Part shown: piece by piece, positions 46,452-58,587 of the stretch
Layout: every line of letters starts with the position of its first letter
How positions within the stretch are numbered: position 1 is the stretch's first letter
NCBI GenBank assembly: GCA_022649135.1
Contig: JALCNP010000003.1
Coordinates: forward strand, 120,385 to 184,384
Length of the DNA stretch: 64,000 nt
From: Bifidobacterium sp.
GTDB lineage: Bacteria; Actinomycetota; Actinomycetes; Actinomycetales; Bifidobacteriaceae
Direction of reading: 5' to 3'
Program-made: the position numbers and the translations under genes
Notes under the pieces: model-generated
Told to the model about the DNA's origin: nothing
The model's input: only the letters and a program-made list of their open reading frames with translations
Database searches by the model: none

Positions 46452-47888
46452 ATGTCAATTCCGCTGATTCTTGCGTCACAGTCTCCATCGCGCCGCGCGG
46501 TGCTGTATTCAGCCGGGATATGCCCAACCGTTCGCGTGTCCCATGTGGATGAGCCGGCGGCGCTTGCCGTGGAGGCCGAAAGACGGCATGTGGGGGTCGA
46601 GGACCTGGATATACGCAGCCGTGTCATGGTTCTGGCCACGGCGAAGGCCCGGACCGTGTACGATGCCTATCGCGCCGTGACCGCCACATGCTCCCACGCA
46701 ACCGGCGACCGCGTGGTCGCCTACCCGCTTCGCTCCGCCCAGGTGCTTCGGGACGACGACGCCTCGGGAACCGGGCTCGCGGCCGGGAGCGGTTCCGAGG
46801 CGTCGCGCGGGCGCAGGGTGCTGACGGATACCAGGGACTTCTCCGGAATCGACATGCCCACCCGCAAAGAGCCCATCGGCCGCATCGACATCATGCATCC
46901 GGGGCTGACCCATGTGCAGGCGGGACCCCTGATCCTTGGCTGTGATTCGATGTTTCTGATGAAGGGCCGGTGCTTCGGCAAACCCCATGACAGTGAGGTG
47001 GCCCGGGCTCGCCTGGCGATGATGAGGGGCGACAGCGGCGAGCTGTGGACCGGCCACTGCCTCATCGATTTCTCCTCGGGTGAGACGTCATGCGAGGCAA
47101 GCCATGCGACCGTGCGTTTCGGCTCGTATTCGGACCGGGACATCGAACGATACATCGCTACCCGCGAACCTCTGGAGGTGGCGGGGTCGTTCACCCTTGA
47201 GGGGTTCGGCGGGGCCTTCGTCGACGGGATCGAAGGCGATCCGCACGGCGTTGTCGGCGTCAGCCTTCCGACGCTCAGGCATATGGTCAACGACATGGGC
47301 ATGGAGTGGACGGATCTGTGGAACATCGCGCGAGGGCAGAACGCCCCCGCGAACAAGGTCGACCAGGCCAGCGGATCGGTGCCCCCCGCGGACAACGTCC
47401 ATCAGCCCGGCGACGGGTGGGTCGATTGCGCCTGCGGCAGACGCCACTGGGGCCTTAACGGCGCTGCGGGCGTCCTTCTCGCCCGGCGCGACGGCGCCAC
47501 CGGCGCAATCACCCATGTGGTCATGCAGCACCGCGCGATGTGGAGCGCCGAGGGCGGCACCTGGGGCATACCCGGAGGGGCCATAGCCGACGGAGAAAGC
47601 CCTCTCGAGGGAGCCCTGCGCGAAAGCTACGAGGAGGCGAACATCACGCCCGAGGACATCGATGTCGTCGGCTCCTATCGCGAGGATCACGGCAGCTGGG
47701 CGTACACGACGGTGCTGGCCTTCGAGAAGGAGGGGCATTCCGTCACGCCCCGCGCCAATGACGACGAGAGCATGCGGATCGAATGGATGCCCGTCGCCGA
47801 GGTCGGGAGCCAGAGACTTCTCAGCGCCCTGAGGGCGGACTGGCCGGCCCTGCTTGGGCGTCTGCGCGCTCTTGCGGCGAACAGCTGA
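46452..47888 (+). CDS. Maf nucleotide pyrophosphatase fused to a Nudix hydrolase
   Basis: 478 residues. Residues 1-290 are a Maf domain (IPLILASQSPSRRAVLYSAG, conserved Asp in LILGCDSMF, FGKPHDSEVARARLAMM, GVVGVSLPTLRHM) with an internal Arg/Ser/Gly-rich insert at about 80-150. Residues about 320-478 are a Nudix domain with the box GGAIADGESPLEGALRESYEEANI split as G-x5-E-x7-REsYEE. Both halves hydrolyse non-canonical or damaged nucleotides, so the fusion may be a two-activity pool-cleaning enzyme. ATG 46452 fits the Maf N-terminus. Confidence 0.9.
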   Translation: MSIPLILASQSPSRRAVLYSAGICPTVRVSHVDEPAALAVEAERRHVGVEDLDIRSRVMVLATAKARTVYDAYRAVTATCSHATGDRVVAYPLRSAQVLRDDDASGTGLAAGSGSEASRGRRVLTDTRDFSGIDMPTRKEPIGRIDIMHPGLTHVQAGPLILGCDSMFLMKGRCFGKPHDSEVARARLAMMRGDSGELWTGHCLIDFSSGETSCEASHATVRFGSYSDRDIERYIATREPLEVAGSFTLEGFGGAFVDGIEGDPHGVVGVSLPTLRHMVNDMGMEWTDLWNIARGQNAPANKVDQASGSVPPADNVHQPGDGWVDCACGRRHWGLNGAAGVLLARRDGATGAITHVVMQHRAMWSAEGGTWGIPGGAIADGESPLEGALRESYEEANITPEDIDVVGSYREDHGSWAYTTVLAFEKEGHSVTPRANDDESMRIEWMPVAEVGSQRLLSALRADWPALLGRLRALAANS

Positions 47889-48073
47889 GCGACTTGCCGC
47901 GCAAATCCCCGGTCTTCCTGGGATGCCGACATGCCGGCTGTCGTTCCGGCGGCTTCCTCATACTTATGGATGACCGGACTGTCCGTATGAACGATTCCCC
48001 GGTGCGCGTGCATCGCCCCTTTCATTCTCATGCATGATGGAGCGGCGGCGTGCGAGTGCCTATGGTGTGCATT

Positions 48074-49048
48074 ATGACACAGCAGAAGCCCATTTCATCA
48101 TCGTCGTCATCATCGTCCCGCGGCGATTTCGAGAACCCGCGATCCGCCGTCGCGCAAGGTGCGCCGGGGGCCTCTTGCGGAGCAGGGGGGCGGGCGGAGC
48201 CTGTTCTTCGGGGAGCCGGTCTGGTGATGGACTACGCCGCCCGCACGCGCCGCCTGCCGCATGCATCCGCACCCGTGCGCCTGCCGCAGGAGGCCGCTCC
48301 TTCCGCGGGAGCCTCCCCCTCCATGTCGGTGGGGGGCTGGGGCGGGCGGCCCATGCAGGCGCTGGCTCTCGACCGTGTCGACTTCACCTTGGAGAGAGGA
48401 CGGTCCCTGGCCGTCATGGGACCTTCCGGGTCGGGAAAATCAACGTTGCTGCACGTGCTTGCCGGCATCGTCAGGCCCACGTCCGGCAGCGTGTATTTCG
48501 AGGGCACGGACATCTGCCGCATGTCGGACGCCGAGCGGACCAGGCTGCGGCGCGGGGCCTTCGGATTCGTGTTTCAATCGGGTCAGCTGCTGCCCGAGCT
48601 CCCGGCCGTGGAGAACATCGCCCTTCCGCTGATGCTGGGGGGAATGGACTATCGGCATGCCACCGATGCGGCGATTGTGTGGCTTGAACGTCTTGGTCTG
48701 CGCAGTCTTGCCTCGCACCGTCCCGGGGAGATGAGCGGAGGGCAGATGCAGCGGATCGCCATCGCCCGCGCCCTGTGCGTAAACCCCTCCGTGGTTTTCG
48801 CCGACGAGCCGACCGGGGCCCTCGACCAGAAAACCGGGCACGAGGTGATGGGTATGCTCATGCAGACCGCGCAGGCCAACGGTTCGTCCGTTGTTGTGGT
48901 GACGCACGACCCCCATGTCGCCTCCTTCTGCGATCAGACCGTCGTCATGCAGGATGGTCGTCTTTCCTCCCCCATTCGGGCTCAGGATCCAGCGGCGTCG
49001 TCGTCTCGGGCCGGTTCCGGCGTCAGCGGTCAGGCGGGTGCGCGATGA
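48074..49048 (+). CDS. ABC transporter ATP-binding protein (MacB/LolD type)
   Basis: 324 residues. A low-complexity N-terminus with a run of eight serines precedes the ATPase: Walker A GPSGSGKST, Q-loop FVFQSGQLLPELP, signature MSGGQMQR, Walker B VVFADEPTG and the H-loop VTHD. The sequence LPELPAVENIALPLML is typical of exporters with FtsX-type permeases. Its stop overlaps the permease start (ATGA). Confidence 0.93.
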   Translation: MTQQKPISSSSSSSSRGDFENPRSAVAQGAPGASCGAGGRAEPVLRGAGLVMDYAARTRRLPHASAPVRLPQEAAPSAGASPSMSVGGWGGRPMQALALDRVDFTLERGRSLAVMGPSGSGKSTLLHVLAGIVRPTSGSVYFEGTDICRMSDAERTRLRRGAFGFVFQSGQLLPELPAVENIALPLMLGGMDYRHATDAAIVWLERLGLRSLASHRPGEMSGGQMQRIAIARALCVNPSVVFADEPTGALDQKTGHEVMGMLMQTAQANGSSVVVVTHDPHVASFCDQTVVMQDGRLSSPIRAQDPAASSSRAGSGVSGQAGAR

Positions 49049-50481
49049 GCACGCTGTCCCTGTGGCGTCTGTTCCACCGTCTCTCCGCTCGGCAGTATCA
49101 GACGCGGCGCCAGACCTCCATCCTTGCCGTCGTGGCGTTTGCGGCGTCGGCGGCCATTTTCCTCACGGTGCTCGGAGGTGTTCACGGCTTCATCTGGCGG
49201 GCCTCTGCGGATCACACCCTTCATTGCCTTCTGGACTCGTCCTCGTGTTCGGCGGCGAACCCCTATTCGTCCGAGGGTCAGATGATGTATGGCACATACG
49301 TTGCGCTTGCGGTCTTTGCCTGCATGCTTCTGGCCGTCCCCTTTGCGGCCCTGGCCGGATCGGCGGCGAGGCTGGCGGTCTCCCGGGCGGACAATCGGCT
49401 GGCGTGTCTTCGTCTCGTCGGCGCGACAAGCGGGCAGGTCGCCCGTCTCATGGCCGTGGAGGCGGCGGGGCAGGCCCTGCTCGGATCGTGCGTCGGAATT
49501 GTGGGATATATTGCCATGATTCCGGCGATCATGCTCCTGAAGTTCGAGAACAGGCATTTCACCTTCGAGGAGCTGTGGGTAGGCCCATGGATTCTTCTGG
49601 GGGTCCTGCTGGCGGTGACCGTTCTGGCCCTGGTCTCCTCCCTGATGACCCTGCGCAGGATCGCGATCAGCCCTCTGGGCGTGACCCGCCGCGTAAGCAC
49701 CCCGATGCCCGCCCGCTGGAGGGTCGTCGTCTTCCTCGCCTGCATGGCCGGGGCCGTGGCTGTTCTCAGGATGCAGTCGCTTTTCGCCGGCGCGGGAGAG
49801 ATAACCGTGTTCGTGGTCATGGCGGGCGTCATCGTCCTGAGCTTCGCGCTGCTCAATCTCGTCGGTTCCTGGGTGGTCGCCGTCAGAGCCAGAGCGAAGG
49901 CCCGCAGGCCGAAAAACGTGGCCACGATGATAGCCATGCGCCGCATCCTCGACAATCCCAAGCGCGCATGGCGTAACGTCTCGGGTATCGCGCTCGCGGT
50001 TTTCGTGGCTGGGATCACCTCCGTCGCAAGCTATCTGTCGGCCGCGTCCGCGGACTCCGCCGCATCGATGGACGCGCAATCCGCCATGCTGATTCGCGAC
50101 ATCAACACCGGAAGCCTGCTCACCCTTGCATTTGCTGCTGTTCTTGCGGCGGTGAGTTGTGGAATCATGCAGTCCGAGAACGTATATGAGCAGGCGTCGC
50201 AATACCGTCTGCTCCTGTTGGAGGGCACGGATATGGCGACGCTGAACCGCGCTCGGTCCATCGAGGTCTTCACCCCGCTGGCCACGGTGGTGGTCGTCTC
50301 CGCCGGGTGCTCGATGCTTCTCATGCTTCCGCTTTTCTCGTCGGCGATGGTGCAGCCCGTGACGCTGGCAAGTTTCGCCGGGGGAATCGTCATGTGCTTC
50401 GCCCTGGTGTTCATCGGCGTGTTCGCATCCACCAGGGTCGCCGCGGGCATGGATTTCCTGGCCTATCGCGATGACGATTAG
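49045..50481 (+). CDS. ABC transporter permease, FtsX/MacB type
   Basis: 478 residues. N-terminal segment (ILAVVAFAASAAIFLTVLGG), two FtsX-like blocks (about 75-215 and 330-470) with segments such as LALAVFACMLLAVPFAALAG and RLVGATSGQVARLMAVEAAG. Such permeases work with the ATPase upstream to move lipids, peptides or drugs across the envelope. The substrate is unknown. Confidence 0.88.
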   Translation: MSTLSLWRLFHRLSARQYQTRRQTSILAVVAFAASAAIFLTVLGGVHGFIWRASADHTLHCLLDSSSCSAANPYSSEGQMMYGTYVALAVFACMLLAVPFAALAGSAARLAVSRADNRLACLRLVGATSGQVARLMAVEAAGQALLGSCVGIVGYIAMIPAIMLLKFENRHFTFEELWVGPWILLGVLLAVTVLALVSSLMTLRRIAISPLGVTRRVSTPMPARWRVVVFLACMAGAVAVLRMQSLFAGAGEITVFVVMAGVIVLSFALLNLVGSWVVAVRARAKARRPKNVATMIAMRRILDNPKRAWRNVSGIALAVFVAGITSVASYLSAASADSAASMDAQSAMLIRDINTGSLLTLAFAAVLAAVSCGIMQSENVYEQASQYRLLLLEGTDMATLNRARSIEVFTPLATVVVVSAGCSMLLMLPLFSSAMVQPVTLASFAGGIVMCFALVFIGVFASTRVAAGMDFLAYRDDD

Positions 50482-50584
50482 AGGACGTCGATGACGGTGT
50501 GGGGAAGGCATCGGCGGGTGTCGTCGGACTCCGGGCTCCTCATTGAGGCACCCGGCCCGTGCGCCCCTGCGCCGATTCCCTGGA

Positions 50585-51529
50585 CTAGGAAAGCAGGGCG
50601 GCGACGATGGCGATGAAAATCGGGCTGGTCAGCGTCGACAGCAGTATGCCGTTGCGTGCGAACGCGAGCCCCACGTTGTACCGTGCCGCGTAGTTGTAGA
50701 CGTTCTGACCTGTCGGCAGCGCCGCAAGAACCACGCAGGCGTAGAGTGTCGGCCCGCGGAATCCCATGAGATAGTATGCGAGCACGAAGGCGATGATCGG
50801 CATCACGATGTTCTTCAGGGCTGCGACGGTCACCGTGGCGCTTTTGTCGGTTTTGCTCTGGGCGGGCTGGGTGCCATACAGGGACATGCCGAAGGCCATG
50901 AGGATCATGGGCACGGCCGAGGCTCCGATCATGTTCACCGGATCGAACAGAAAGCGCGGGACGACGAAAGTCCCGACCCGCGCGCTGATGGCCGAGACGG
51001 CGATGCCGGCAAGGGAACCGATGAGCAGGGGCTGATGGATCGGCTGTTTCAGTATCTCCTTCGCGGACACTCTGCCGGTGACGCTCAGATCCAGGGCCGT
51101 CAGGCCGATGGGGGTGAATACCGCCTGCTGCATGACCAGGATGGGCGCCACCAGACCGGGGTTGCCGAGAATATAGGTGGCGATCGGCAGACCGATGTTA
51201 TTGGAGTTCAGGTACAGCGAGTTGAGCACGCCGATGGTGGCGTCGGCCGTTTTCATATGGAAGAACAGTCTGTTCACGACGAGGAACAGCGCCCCGACGA
51301 TGAGCGCGGAGAAGAACGCCACCATTATCGAGGGATGGAATATCTCCAGGATTGGTTCCTTGGAAAGGATGGCGAACATCAGACAGGGGCTGGAGACGAA
51401 GAAGCTGAACTTGTTCAGTACCATCTGCGCGGTGGGGCCGCCGATGCGCATTCGTGCGGCCACATAGCCCACGAAAATCACTATGCCGATGACGCAGAAC
51501 CCCTGCAGCGCGCTAAGCAAACCTGGCAT
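50585..51529 (-). CDS. Auxin efflux carrier (AEC) family transporter
   Basis: 314 residues with about ten membrane segments, beginning MPGLLSALQGFCVIGIVIFV. LNSNNIGLPIATYIL is the conserved N-domain crossover motif and LAALPTGQNVYNYA the C-domain one. Bacterial relatives export or import small organic acids such as malate. The start at 51529 has AGAGG upstream; the open frame extends further but without family likeness. Confidence 0.88.
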   Translation of the reverse strand: MPGLLSALQGFCVIGIVIFVGYVAARMRIGGPTAQMVLNKFSFFVSSPCLMFAILSKEPILEIFHPSIMVAFFSALIVGALFLVVNRLFFHMKTADATIGVLNSLYLNSNNIGLPIATYILGNPGLVAPILVMQQAVFTPIGLTALDLSVTGRVSAKEILKQPIHQPLLIGSLAGIAVSAISARVGTFVVPRFLFDPVNMIGASAVPMILMAFGMSLYGTQPAQSKTDKSATVTVAALKNIVMPIIAFVLAYYLMGFRGPTLYACVVLAALPTGQNVYNYAARYNVGLAFARNGILLSTLTSPIFIAIVAALLS

Positions 51530-51722
51530 GTTACCTCTTTCCGATCCGATTGCGCACCCGCAGGCTTCTCGCGTCCCTGGCCCGTGCTCCGTGCACGGCC
51601 CACGGTGCCATGATAGGCGTCCATGGCGAATTCCCGACCGGTCCGTTGCACTCTGCGGACACGGTACCGTTGCACACCGTGAAGGTGGTGTCGCGTCGGA
51701 TGCCGGGCGTTTTGCGGATACC

Positions 51723-52910
51723 ATGGCAGATATGAGCAACGAACAGGCCGCATTGTCCGGGGACGTGGACGCGATTTTCGGCACCATCATGGGGATCTAC
51801 TCCGTCAGCGACGAGGAACGTCCCCTCGCCGACCTCGTGGAGCGTTTCCTTATTGCCTGCCCCCACCTCGATGTCCGCCGGCACGGCGACACCGTTGTGG
51901 CATCCACACATGGGGGACGGGAGCGGCGCGTGATCCTGGCCGGGCATGTGGATACGGTTCCGGTCATCGACAATTTTCCGCCGAAATGGCTCGATCCGGG
52001 CGACCCTCTGATTCTTCCCGACATCGCCGCATCCCATCCCCGCGACCGCGTGATGTGGGGGCGGGGAGCCACCGACATGAAGGCCTCGGACGCGGTGCTG
52101 CTGCATCTCGCCGAACGGCTCGTCAGTCCGCGCTATGACCTGACGTTCGTTTTCTATGATCACGAGGAGGTCGTGGCCGAGAAGAACGGTCTGCGCAGGG
52201 TTCTCGAGGCCCATCCCGATTGGATGACGGGTGATTTCGCGATCATCGGCGAGCCCACCGACTGCGGAATCGAGGGAGGCTGCAACGGGACCATGAGGTT
52301 CGACGTCGTCACCCATGGGGTCGCCGCCCATTCCGCCAGGGCGTGGATGGGGGACAACGCGATTCACAAGGCGGCCCCCATTCTGGACAGGCTCGCGGCC
52401 TACAGGCCCGAGAGTGTCGTCGTCGACGGCCTGACCTACCGGGAGGGCGTCAACGCGACCATGATCTCCGGCGGCAAGGGCACCAATGTCATTCCCGATG
52501 AATGCAGGGTCCATGTGAATTACCGGTTCGCCCCGAGCAGGACACTGGCGCAGGCCAAGACCCTGATGATGGGCGAGGGAACCGGGGCCGAGCTGGGCAA
52601 CGGCGAGCATGCCGCCCTGGGCGGGATGTTCCGTGGGTTCGGGATCGAGATGAAGGACGAGTCCCCGGCGGCGCGTCCGGGAATGGATTCGCCCATGGCC
52701 CGCTCCCTTGCGGACCTTGTGGAGAGCAGGACGGGTAAGCGGCCGCAGGCCAAGCTTGGGTGGACGGATGTCGCACGGTTCTCCTCGCTGGGTGTCCCGG
52801 CGGTGAATTTCGGGGCGGGCAGCCCCCTGCTCGCCCACCGGCGCGACGAGCAGGTCGCGTGCGGCGATTTGCACCTGATGGCGGGCATTCTTGAGTCCTG
52901 GTTGTCGTGA
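51723..52910 (+). CDS. dapE: Succinyl-diaminopimelate desuccinylase
   Basis: 395 residues from ATG 51723, or 392 from ATG 51732; neither has a strong binding site. M20 metallopeptidase with the zinc ligands in ILAGHVDTVPV, GRGATDMKASDA and YDHEEVVAEKNG, IIGEPTDCGIEGG and NFGAGSPLLAHRRDEQV. It supplies DAP for lysine and peptidoglycan, tying with lysA. Confidence 0.92.
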   Translation: MADMSNEQAALSGDVDAIFGTIMGIYSVSDEERPLADLVERFLIACPHLDVRRHGDTVVASTHGGRERRVILAGHVDTVPVIDNFPPKWLDPGDPLILPDIAASHPRDRVMWGRGATDMKASDAVLLHLAERLVSPRYDLTFVFYDHEEVVAEKNGLRRVLEAHPDWMTGDFAIIGEPTDCGIEGGCNGTMRFDVVTHGVAAHSARAWMGDNAIHKAAPILDRLAAYRPESVVVDGLTYREGVNATMISGGKGTNVIPDECRVHVNYRFAPSRTLAQAKTLMMGEGTGAELGNGEHAALGGMFRGFGIEMKDESPAARPGMDSPMARSLADLVESRTGKRPQAKLGWTDVARFSSLGVPAVNFGAGSPLLAHRRDEQVACGDLHLMAGILESWLS

Positions 52911-53118
52911 TTGTCGTTTTGTGTGCCATACTTAGAGGCGGTGGTACTGCAAACTGCCGAAGTGTCCGATGGCGTCGATCCCCTCGCGTTATGTCTCGTG
53001 GGGCCGGTGTCCGCCACCGCACAGTTAGACTTTTGAAAGCTGCTTCGTACGAGTGCTGATGGTGCGCGGCCACGGTGAGAGCGTGGTGTGAGGATCGTAG
53101 GAAGCCGGAGAAAAGGCG

Positions 53119-55923
53119 ATGCGATTGCAGCGTGTCGCAAGGAGCATTGTGCCCAGAGCGAATTCACGCGGTCTCGATTCAGTCGAAGCCGACAACAACA
53201 CCAATGACGACGAGAACATCGCAGCCCGCGGACGGCATGCGAACGACCAGCATGCGGCGGCATCCGACGAGTCATCCGATTCCGCCGCCGCGACCAGACA
53301 TCGCCGCGGCGGCAGACGCGTCGTGAGGGGGGCCGGCGCGGCCGGCGCCTCCCTCGCGCTGAAGGTCGAGGGGCCCACCCCGACCCCCGTTTTCGAGGAG
53401 CCCGTCCTGTCCCGCGCCGATTCGTCCGCGCACCGAGACGCTGAGGCGTCGGCCACCCATGCCGCCGCCCCCACGGCCCGCAAGGGACGCAGCTCGCGGG
53501 CCTCCGGGGAGGAATCCGAAAGAACCCGTACACGGTCCGGGCAGGGGCGGACCCGACGAACCGCGGATACGCGCGAGGGGCACGAAACGGCGTCCGCCGG
53601 CGCCCGTCAGTCCTCCGATGATCGGGCGGAGGATCTGGTGAAGGAGCTGCCCCAGGGCCACCGGGTCCGTCACAGCCCCAAGCCCATGACGTCTCTGCTT
53701 TTCCAGGAGCCGGTGCTGCCGTTGAGCGGCGAGGAGCACGGGGATGAGGAAACCGGGCATGAGGGGCGTGAGAGCGATGACGCCGAGCGCCGAGATCTGT
53801 CAGGCGGTGATGTCGAGGAGAGAACGCAGTCCCGCAGCCGCTCCCGCAGAACAAGGACGCGTGAGACGCCCGCCGAGGACGAGGAGCTGCGCGGCCGCAG
53901 AACGGGTGGCTCCTCCCGTCATGCCGATGACGAGGGCGAGTCCCGTTCGCACCGTTCGCGGCGCCTGAACGCGCAGGAGCGTCGCGCCGCGGCCGAGGTG
54001 GAGCACATCGAGGAGGACCTTGAGCTTGATGACATCTCCTACGCCCCCATTCATGATGACGACCGGGATGAGGAGACGCCGCTGCATTCCCGCCGTCGCC
54101 GACGCACCAGGGACGGGCATGAGGACAATTCGCGCGGCGAGCGCGAGTCCGGCGGCCGCACGACGCGTTCCCGCCGCGGAAACGACGAGGACGCCGATGA
54201 CGAGGAGATCTCCGTAACCCGGCGTCGGCGTCGGCGCCGCGGGGCTCGCGACGCGGACGAGCAGGGCGAGCAGCCGACCGCGCGCCGATCTCGCAAACAG
54301 CAGTACATCGACGAGATCACCGACGTGGAGGGCTCCACCCGTCTGGAGGCGAAGAAGCAGCGCCGCCGCGACAACCGCCGTGAGCGCAGTCGTCAGAGCC
54401 AGATCATGGAGCAGGATTTTCTGGCCCGGCGCGAGCATGTCGACCGTCTGATGGTGGTGCGGGAGAGGGAGCGCCACACCCAGATCTCCGTCATCGAGGA
54501 CAACGTGCTGGTGGAGCATTATGTCTCCGACATTCAGGAGGTCGCCACCGTCGGGAACGTCTATCTTGGACGTGTCCAGAACGTGCTTCCCAGCATGGAG
54601 GCGGCGTTTGTGGACATCGGCCAGAGCCGCAACGGCGTCCTGTATGCGGGCGAGGTCAACTGGGACTCCACGCGTCTCGAGGGCCAGCCTCGTCGCATAG
54701 AGCTCGCGTTCCGGTCCGGGGATCCGGTTCTGGTCCAGGTCACCAAGGATCCCATCGGACATAAGGGCGCACGTCTGACCTCGCAGGTGACGCTGGCCGG
54801 ACGCTTCCTCGTGCTGGTCCCCTCCGGCGGGATGACCGGCGTAAGTCGCAAGCTTTCCGAACACGAACGCAACCGGCTCAAGTCCATCGTGTCGAAAATC
54901 GCCCCCAAGGACATGGGCGTGATCATCCGCACGGCGGCCGACGGCGCCTCGGAGGATGCCATCGTCAAGGATCTGGAAAGCCTGACCCGGCAGTGGGACA
55001 AGATCATGCACAAGCGTGAGGAGTTCCTCCACGGCAAAAGGCCGAAGCTGCTTCAGGGGGAGCCGGATGTGGCCATCCGCGTGGTTCGTGACATCTTCAA
55101 CGACGACTTTTCGAAGATGATCGTCGAGGGGGACAAGGTCTACCATCGCATCGAGGAATATCTCGACACGATGGCGCCCGATCTTCGCGACAAGCTCGAG
55201 CGGTGGGATCCCGCGGAGCATGAGGGCAGGGACGTGTTCGACAAGTGGCAGATCGACAGTCAGCTGCGCAAGGGCATGGAGAGGCAGGTCTATCTTCCCT
55301 CGGGCGGGTCCATCGTCATCGACCGCACCGAGGCGATGACGACGATCGACGTCAACACGGGCCGCTTCATCGGACGCGGCAAGAGTCTGGAGGAGACGGT
55401 CACCCGCTGCAACCTCGAGGCCTCCGAGGAGATCGCGCGTCAGCTGCGTCTGCGTGATATCGGCGGAATGGTCATGATCGATTACGTCGACATGGTGATG
55501 CCCGCCAACAGGGACCTGGTCCTGCGCAGACTGGTGGAGTGCCTTGCCCGGGACAGGACGAAGCATCAGGTCGCCGAAGTCACCTCGCTGGGTCTGGTGC
55601 AGATGACGCGCAAGCGCATTGGACAGGGGCTGGTCGAGGCGTTCTCGGAGGAATGCCCGACGTGCAAGGGGCGCGGCTTCATCGTGCATGACGAGCCGAC
55701 CATCTCCTCCGATTACTCGGATCCCTATGCTCTGAAGGGCGGGGATCCGTTCGTGAAGACCAACAAGCACGGGCATGGAACCGTCGAGGTGCAGGCCCCG
55801 CAGGGGTCGAGCCCCGACGTCAAGGCCAAGCTCGCCCAGATCGCGGCCGCCGCGGTCGCGGCGAATGACGGCGAGGACGGTGACGGTGACGATGGTGACG
55901 GTGACCGCGGTTCAAGTAATTGA
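53119..55923 (+). CDS. rne: Ribonuclease E/G
   Basis: 934 residues. The first 420 are a disordered Arg/Glu/Asp/Ser-rich extension, as in actinobacterial RNase E, likely a scaffold for partner proteins and RNA. The catalytic part holds an S1 domain (VGNVYLGRVQNVLPSMEAAF, about residue 475), the DNase I-like region with IDVNTGRFIG (catalytic Asp, about 743) and the zinc link CPTCKGRG (about 846). A short acidic tail ends it. It starts RNA decay and processes rRNA. Confidence 0.95.
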   Translation: MRLQRVARSIVPRANSRGLDSVEADNNTNDDENIAARGRHANDQHAAASDESSDSAAATRHRRGGRRVVRGAGAAGASLALKVEGPTPTPVFEEPVLSRADSSAHRDAEASATHAAAPTARKGRSSRASGEESERTRTRSGQGRTRRTADTREGHETASAGARQSSDDRAEDLVKELPQGHRVRHSPKPMTSLLFQEPVLPLSGEEHGDEETGHEGRESDDAERRDLSGGDVEERTQSRSRSRRTRTRETPAEDEELRGRRTGGSSRHADDEGESRSHRSRRLNAQERRAAAEVEHIEEDLELDDISYAPIHDDDRDEETPLHSRRRRRTRDGHEDNSRGERESGGRTTRSRRGNDEDADDEEISVTRRRRRRRGARDADEQGEQPTARRSRKQQYIDEITDVEGSTRLEAKKQRRRDNRRERSRQSQIMEQDFLARREHVDRLMVVRERERHTQISVIEDNVLVEHYVSDIQEVATVGNVYLGRVQNVLPSMEAAFVDIGQSRNGVLYAGEVNWDSTRLEGQPRRIELAFRSGDPVLVQVTKDPIGHKGARLTSQVTLAGRFLVLVPSGGMTGVSRKLSEHERNRLKSIVSKIAPKDMGVIIRTAADGASEDAIVKDLESLTRQWDKIMHKREEFLHGKRPKLLQGEPDVAIRVVRDIFNDDFSKMIVEGDKVYHRIEEYLDTMAPDLRDKLERWDPAEHEGRDVFDKWQIDSQLRKGMERQVYLPSGGSIVIDRTEAMTTIDVNTGRFIGRGKSLEETVTRCNLEASEEIARQLRLRDIGGMVMIDYVDMVMPANRDLVLRRLVECLARDRTKHQVAEVTSLGLVQMTRKRIGQGLVEAFSEECPTCKGRGFIVHDEPTISSDYSDPYALKGGDPFVKTNKHGHGTVEVQAPQGSSPDVKAKLAQIAAAAVAANDGEDGDGDDGDGDRGSSN

Positions 55924-55967
55924 GCCGGAGGCCTTTCCCGGGCCACCTGACACGCTCATGTGGTGAC

Positions 55968-55997
55968 TTGACGTAAGTACGCAGGTCGGTGTAGATT
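55968..55997 (+). promoter_or_regulatory. Promoter of rplU-rpmA
   Basis: TTGACG (55968-55973), 18-nt spacer, TAGATT (55992-55997), about 70 nt before rplU. The leader is short and has no obvious hairpin. Confidence 0.5.
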
Positions 55998-56069
55998 GGA
56001 TTGCTGGTGTCTGGCCGCGGGTTCGAACGTGCCGGATAGTTAGCTTTCCAAAACAGCAAGGAACGGATT

Positions 56070-56378
56070 ATGTACGCGATTGTGAAGGCCGGTGGCCATC
56101 AGGAAAAGGTCGAGATCGGTGACGTCATCCTGGTCAACCGTCTTGAAGCGAAAAAGGGTGACACGGTTGAATTTCCGGTCGCGCTTGTCGTCGATGGCCC
56201 CAAGGTTACTCTCGGCGCCAAGGATCTTGCCAAGCTGAGCGTCAAGGCCGAGGTTGTTGACGATGAGGCCAAGGGTCCGAAGATCAACATCCAGAAGTTC
56301 AAGAACAAAACGGGCGTGGCACGTCGCAAAGGGCATCGCCAGCCGCTTACAGCCGTCAAGATCACGGCCATCGCCTGA
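56070..56378 (+). CDS. rplU: 50S ribosomal protein L21
   Basis: 102 residues. [20 protein letters not shown] and the C-terminal [20 protein letters not shown] are characteristic. It binds 23S rRNA. GCAAGGAA lies upstream of the ATG. It forms an operon with rpmA. Confidence 0.97.
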   Translation: MYAIVKAGGHQEKVEIGDVILVNRLEAKKGDTVEFPVALVVDGPKVTLGAKDLAKLSVKAEVVDDEAKGPKINIQKFKNKTGVARRKGHRQPLTAVKITAIA

Positions 56379-56409
56379 TTTTCGGGCATAGAGTCGAAAG
56401 GGACACATC

Positions 56410-56658
56410 ATGGCACATAAGAAAGGCGCTTCCGCCTCGCGCAACGGTCGCGATTCGAAGGCTCAGTACCTCGGCGTCAAGAAGTTCGGCGGCGAGTCGG
56501 TTCTCGCGGGCAACATCATCGTCCGTCAGCGCGGCACGAACTTCCACCCGGGAGAGAACGTGGGCATCGGCAAGGATCACACCCTGTTCGCCCTGAAGGA
56601 CGGAAGCGTGAAGTTCGGCGTTCGTCGCGATCGCAAGGTCGTCGACGTCGAAGCCTGA
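56410..56658 (+). CDS. rpmA: 50S ribosomal protein L27
   Basis: 82 residues, [20 protein letters not shown], a conserved basic N-terminus that reaches the peptidyl transferase centre. No N-terminal prepeptide of the Firmicutes type is present. AAGGGACA precedes the ATG. Confidence 0.97.
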   Translation: MAHKKGASASRNGRDSKAQYLGVKKFGGESVLAGNIIVRQRGTNFHPGENVGIGKDHTLFALKDGSVKFGVRRDRKVVDVEA

Positions 56659-56674
56659 GGGTTTTAGCTTATAG

Positions 56675-58585
<1,911 letters not shown>

Positions 58586-58587
58586 GC

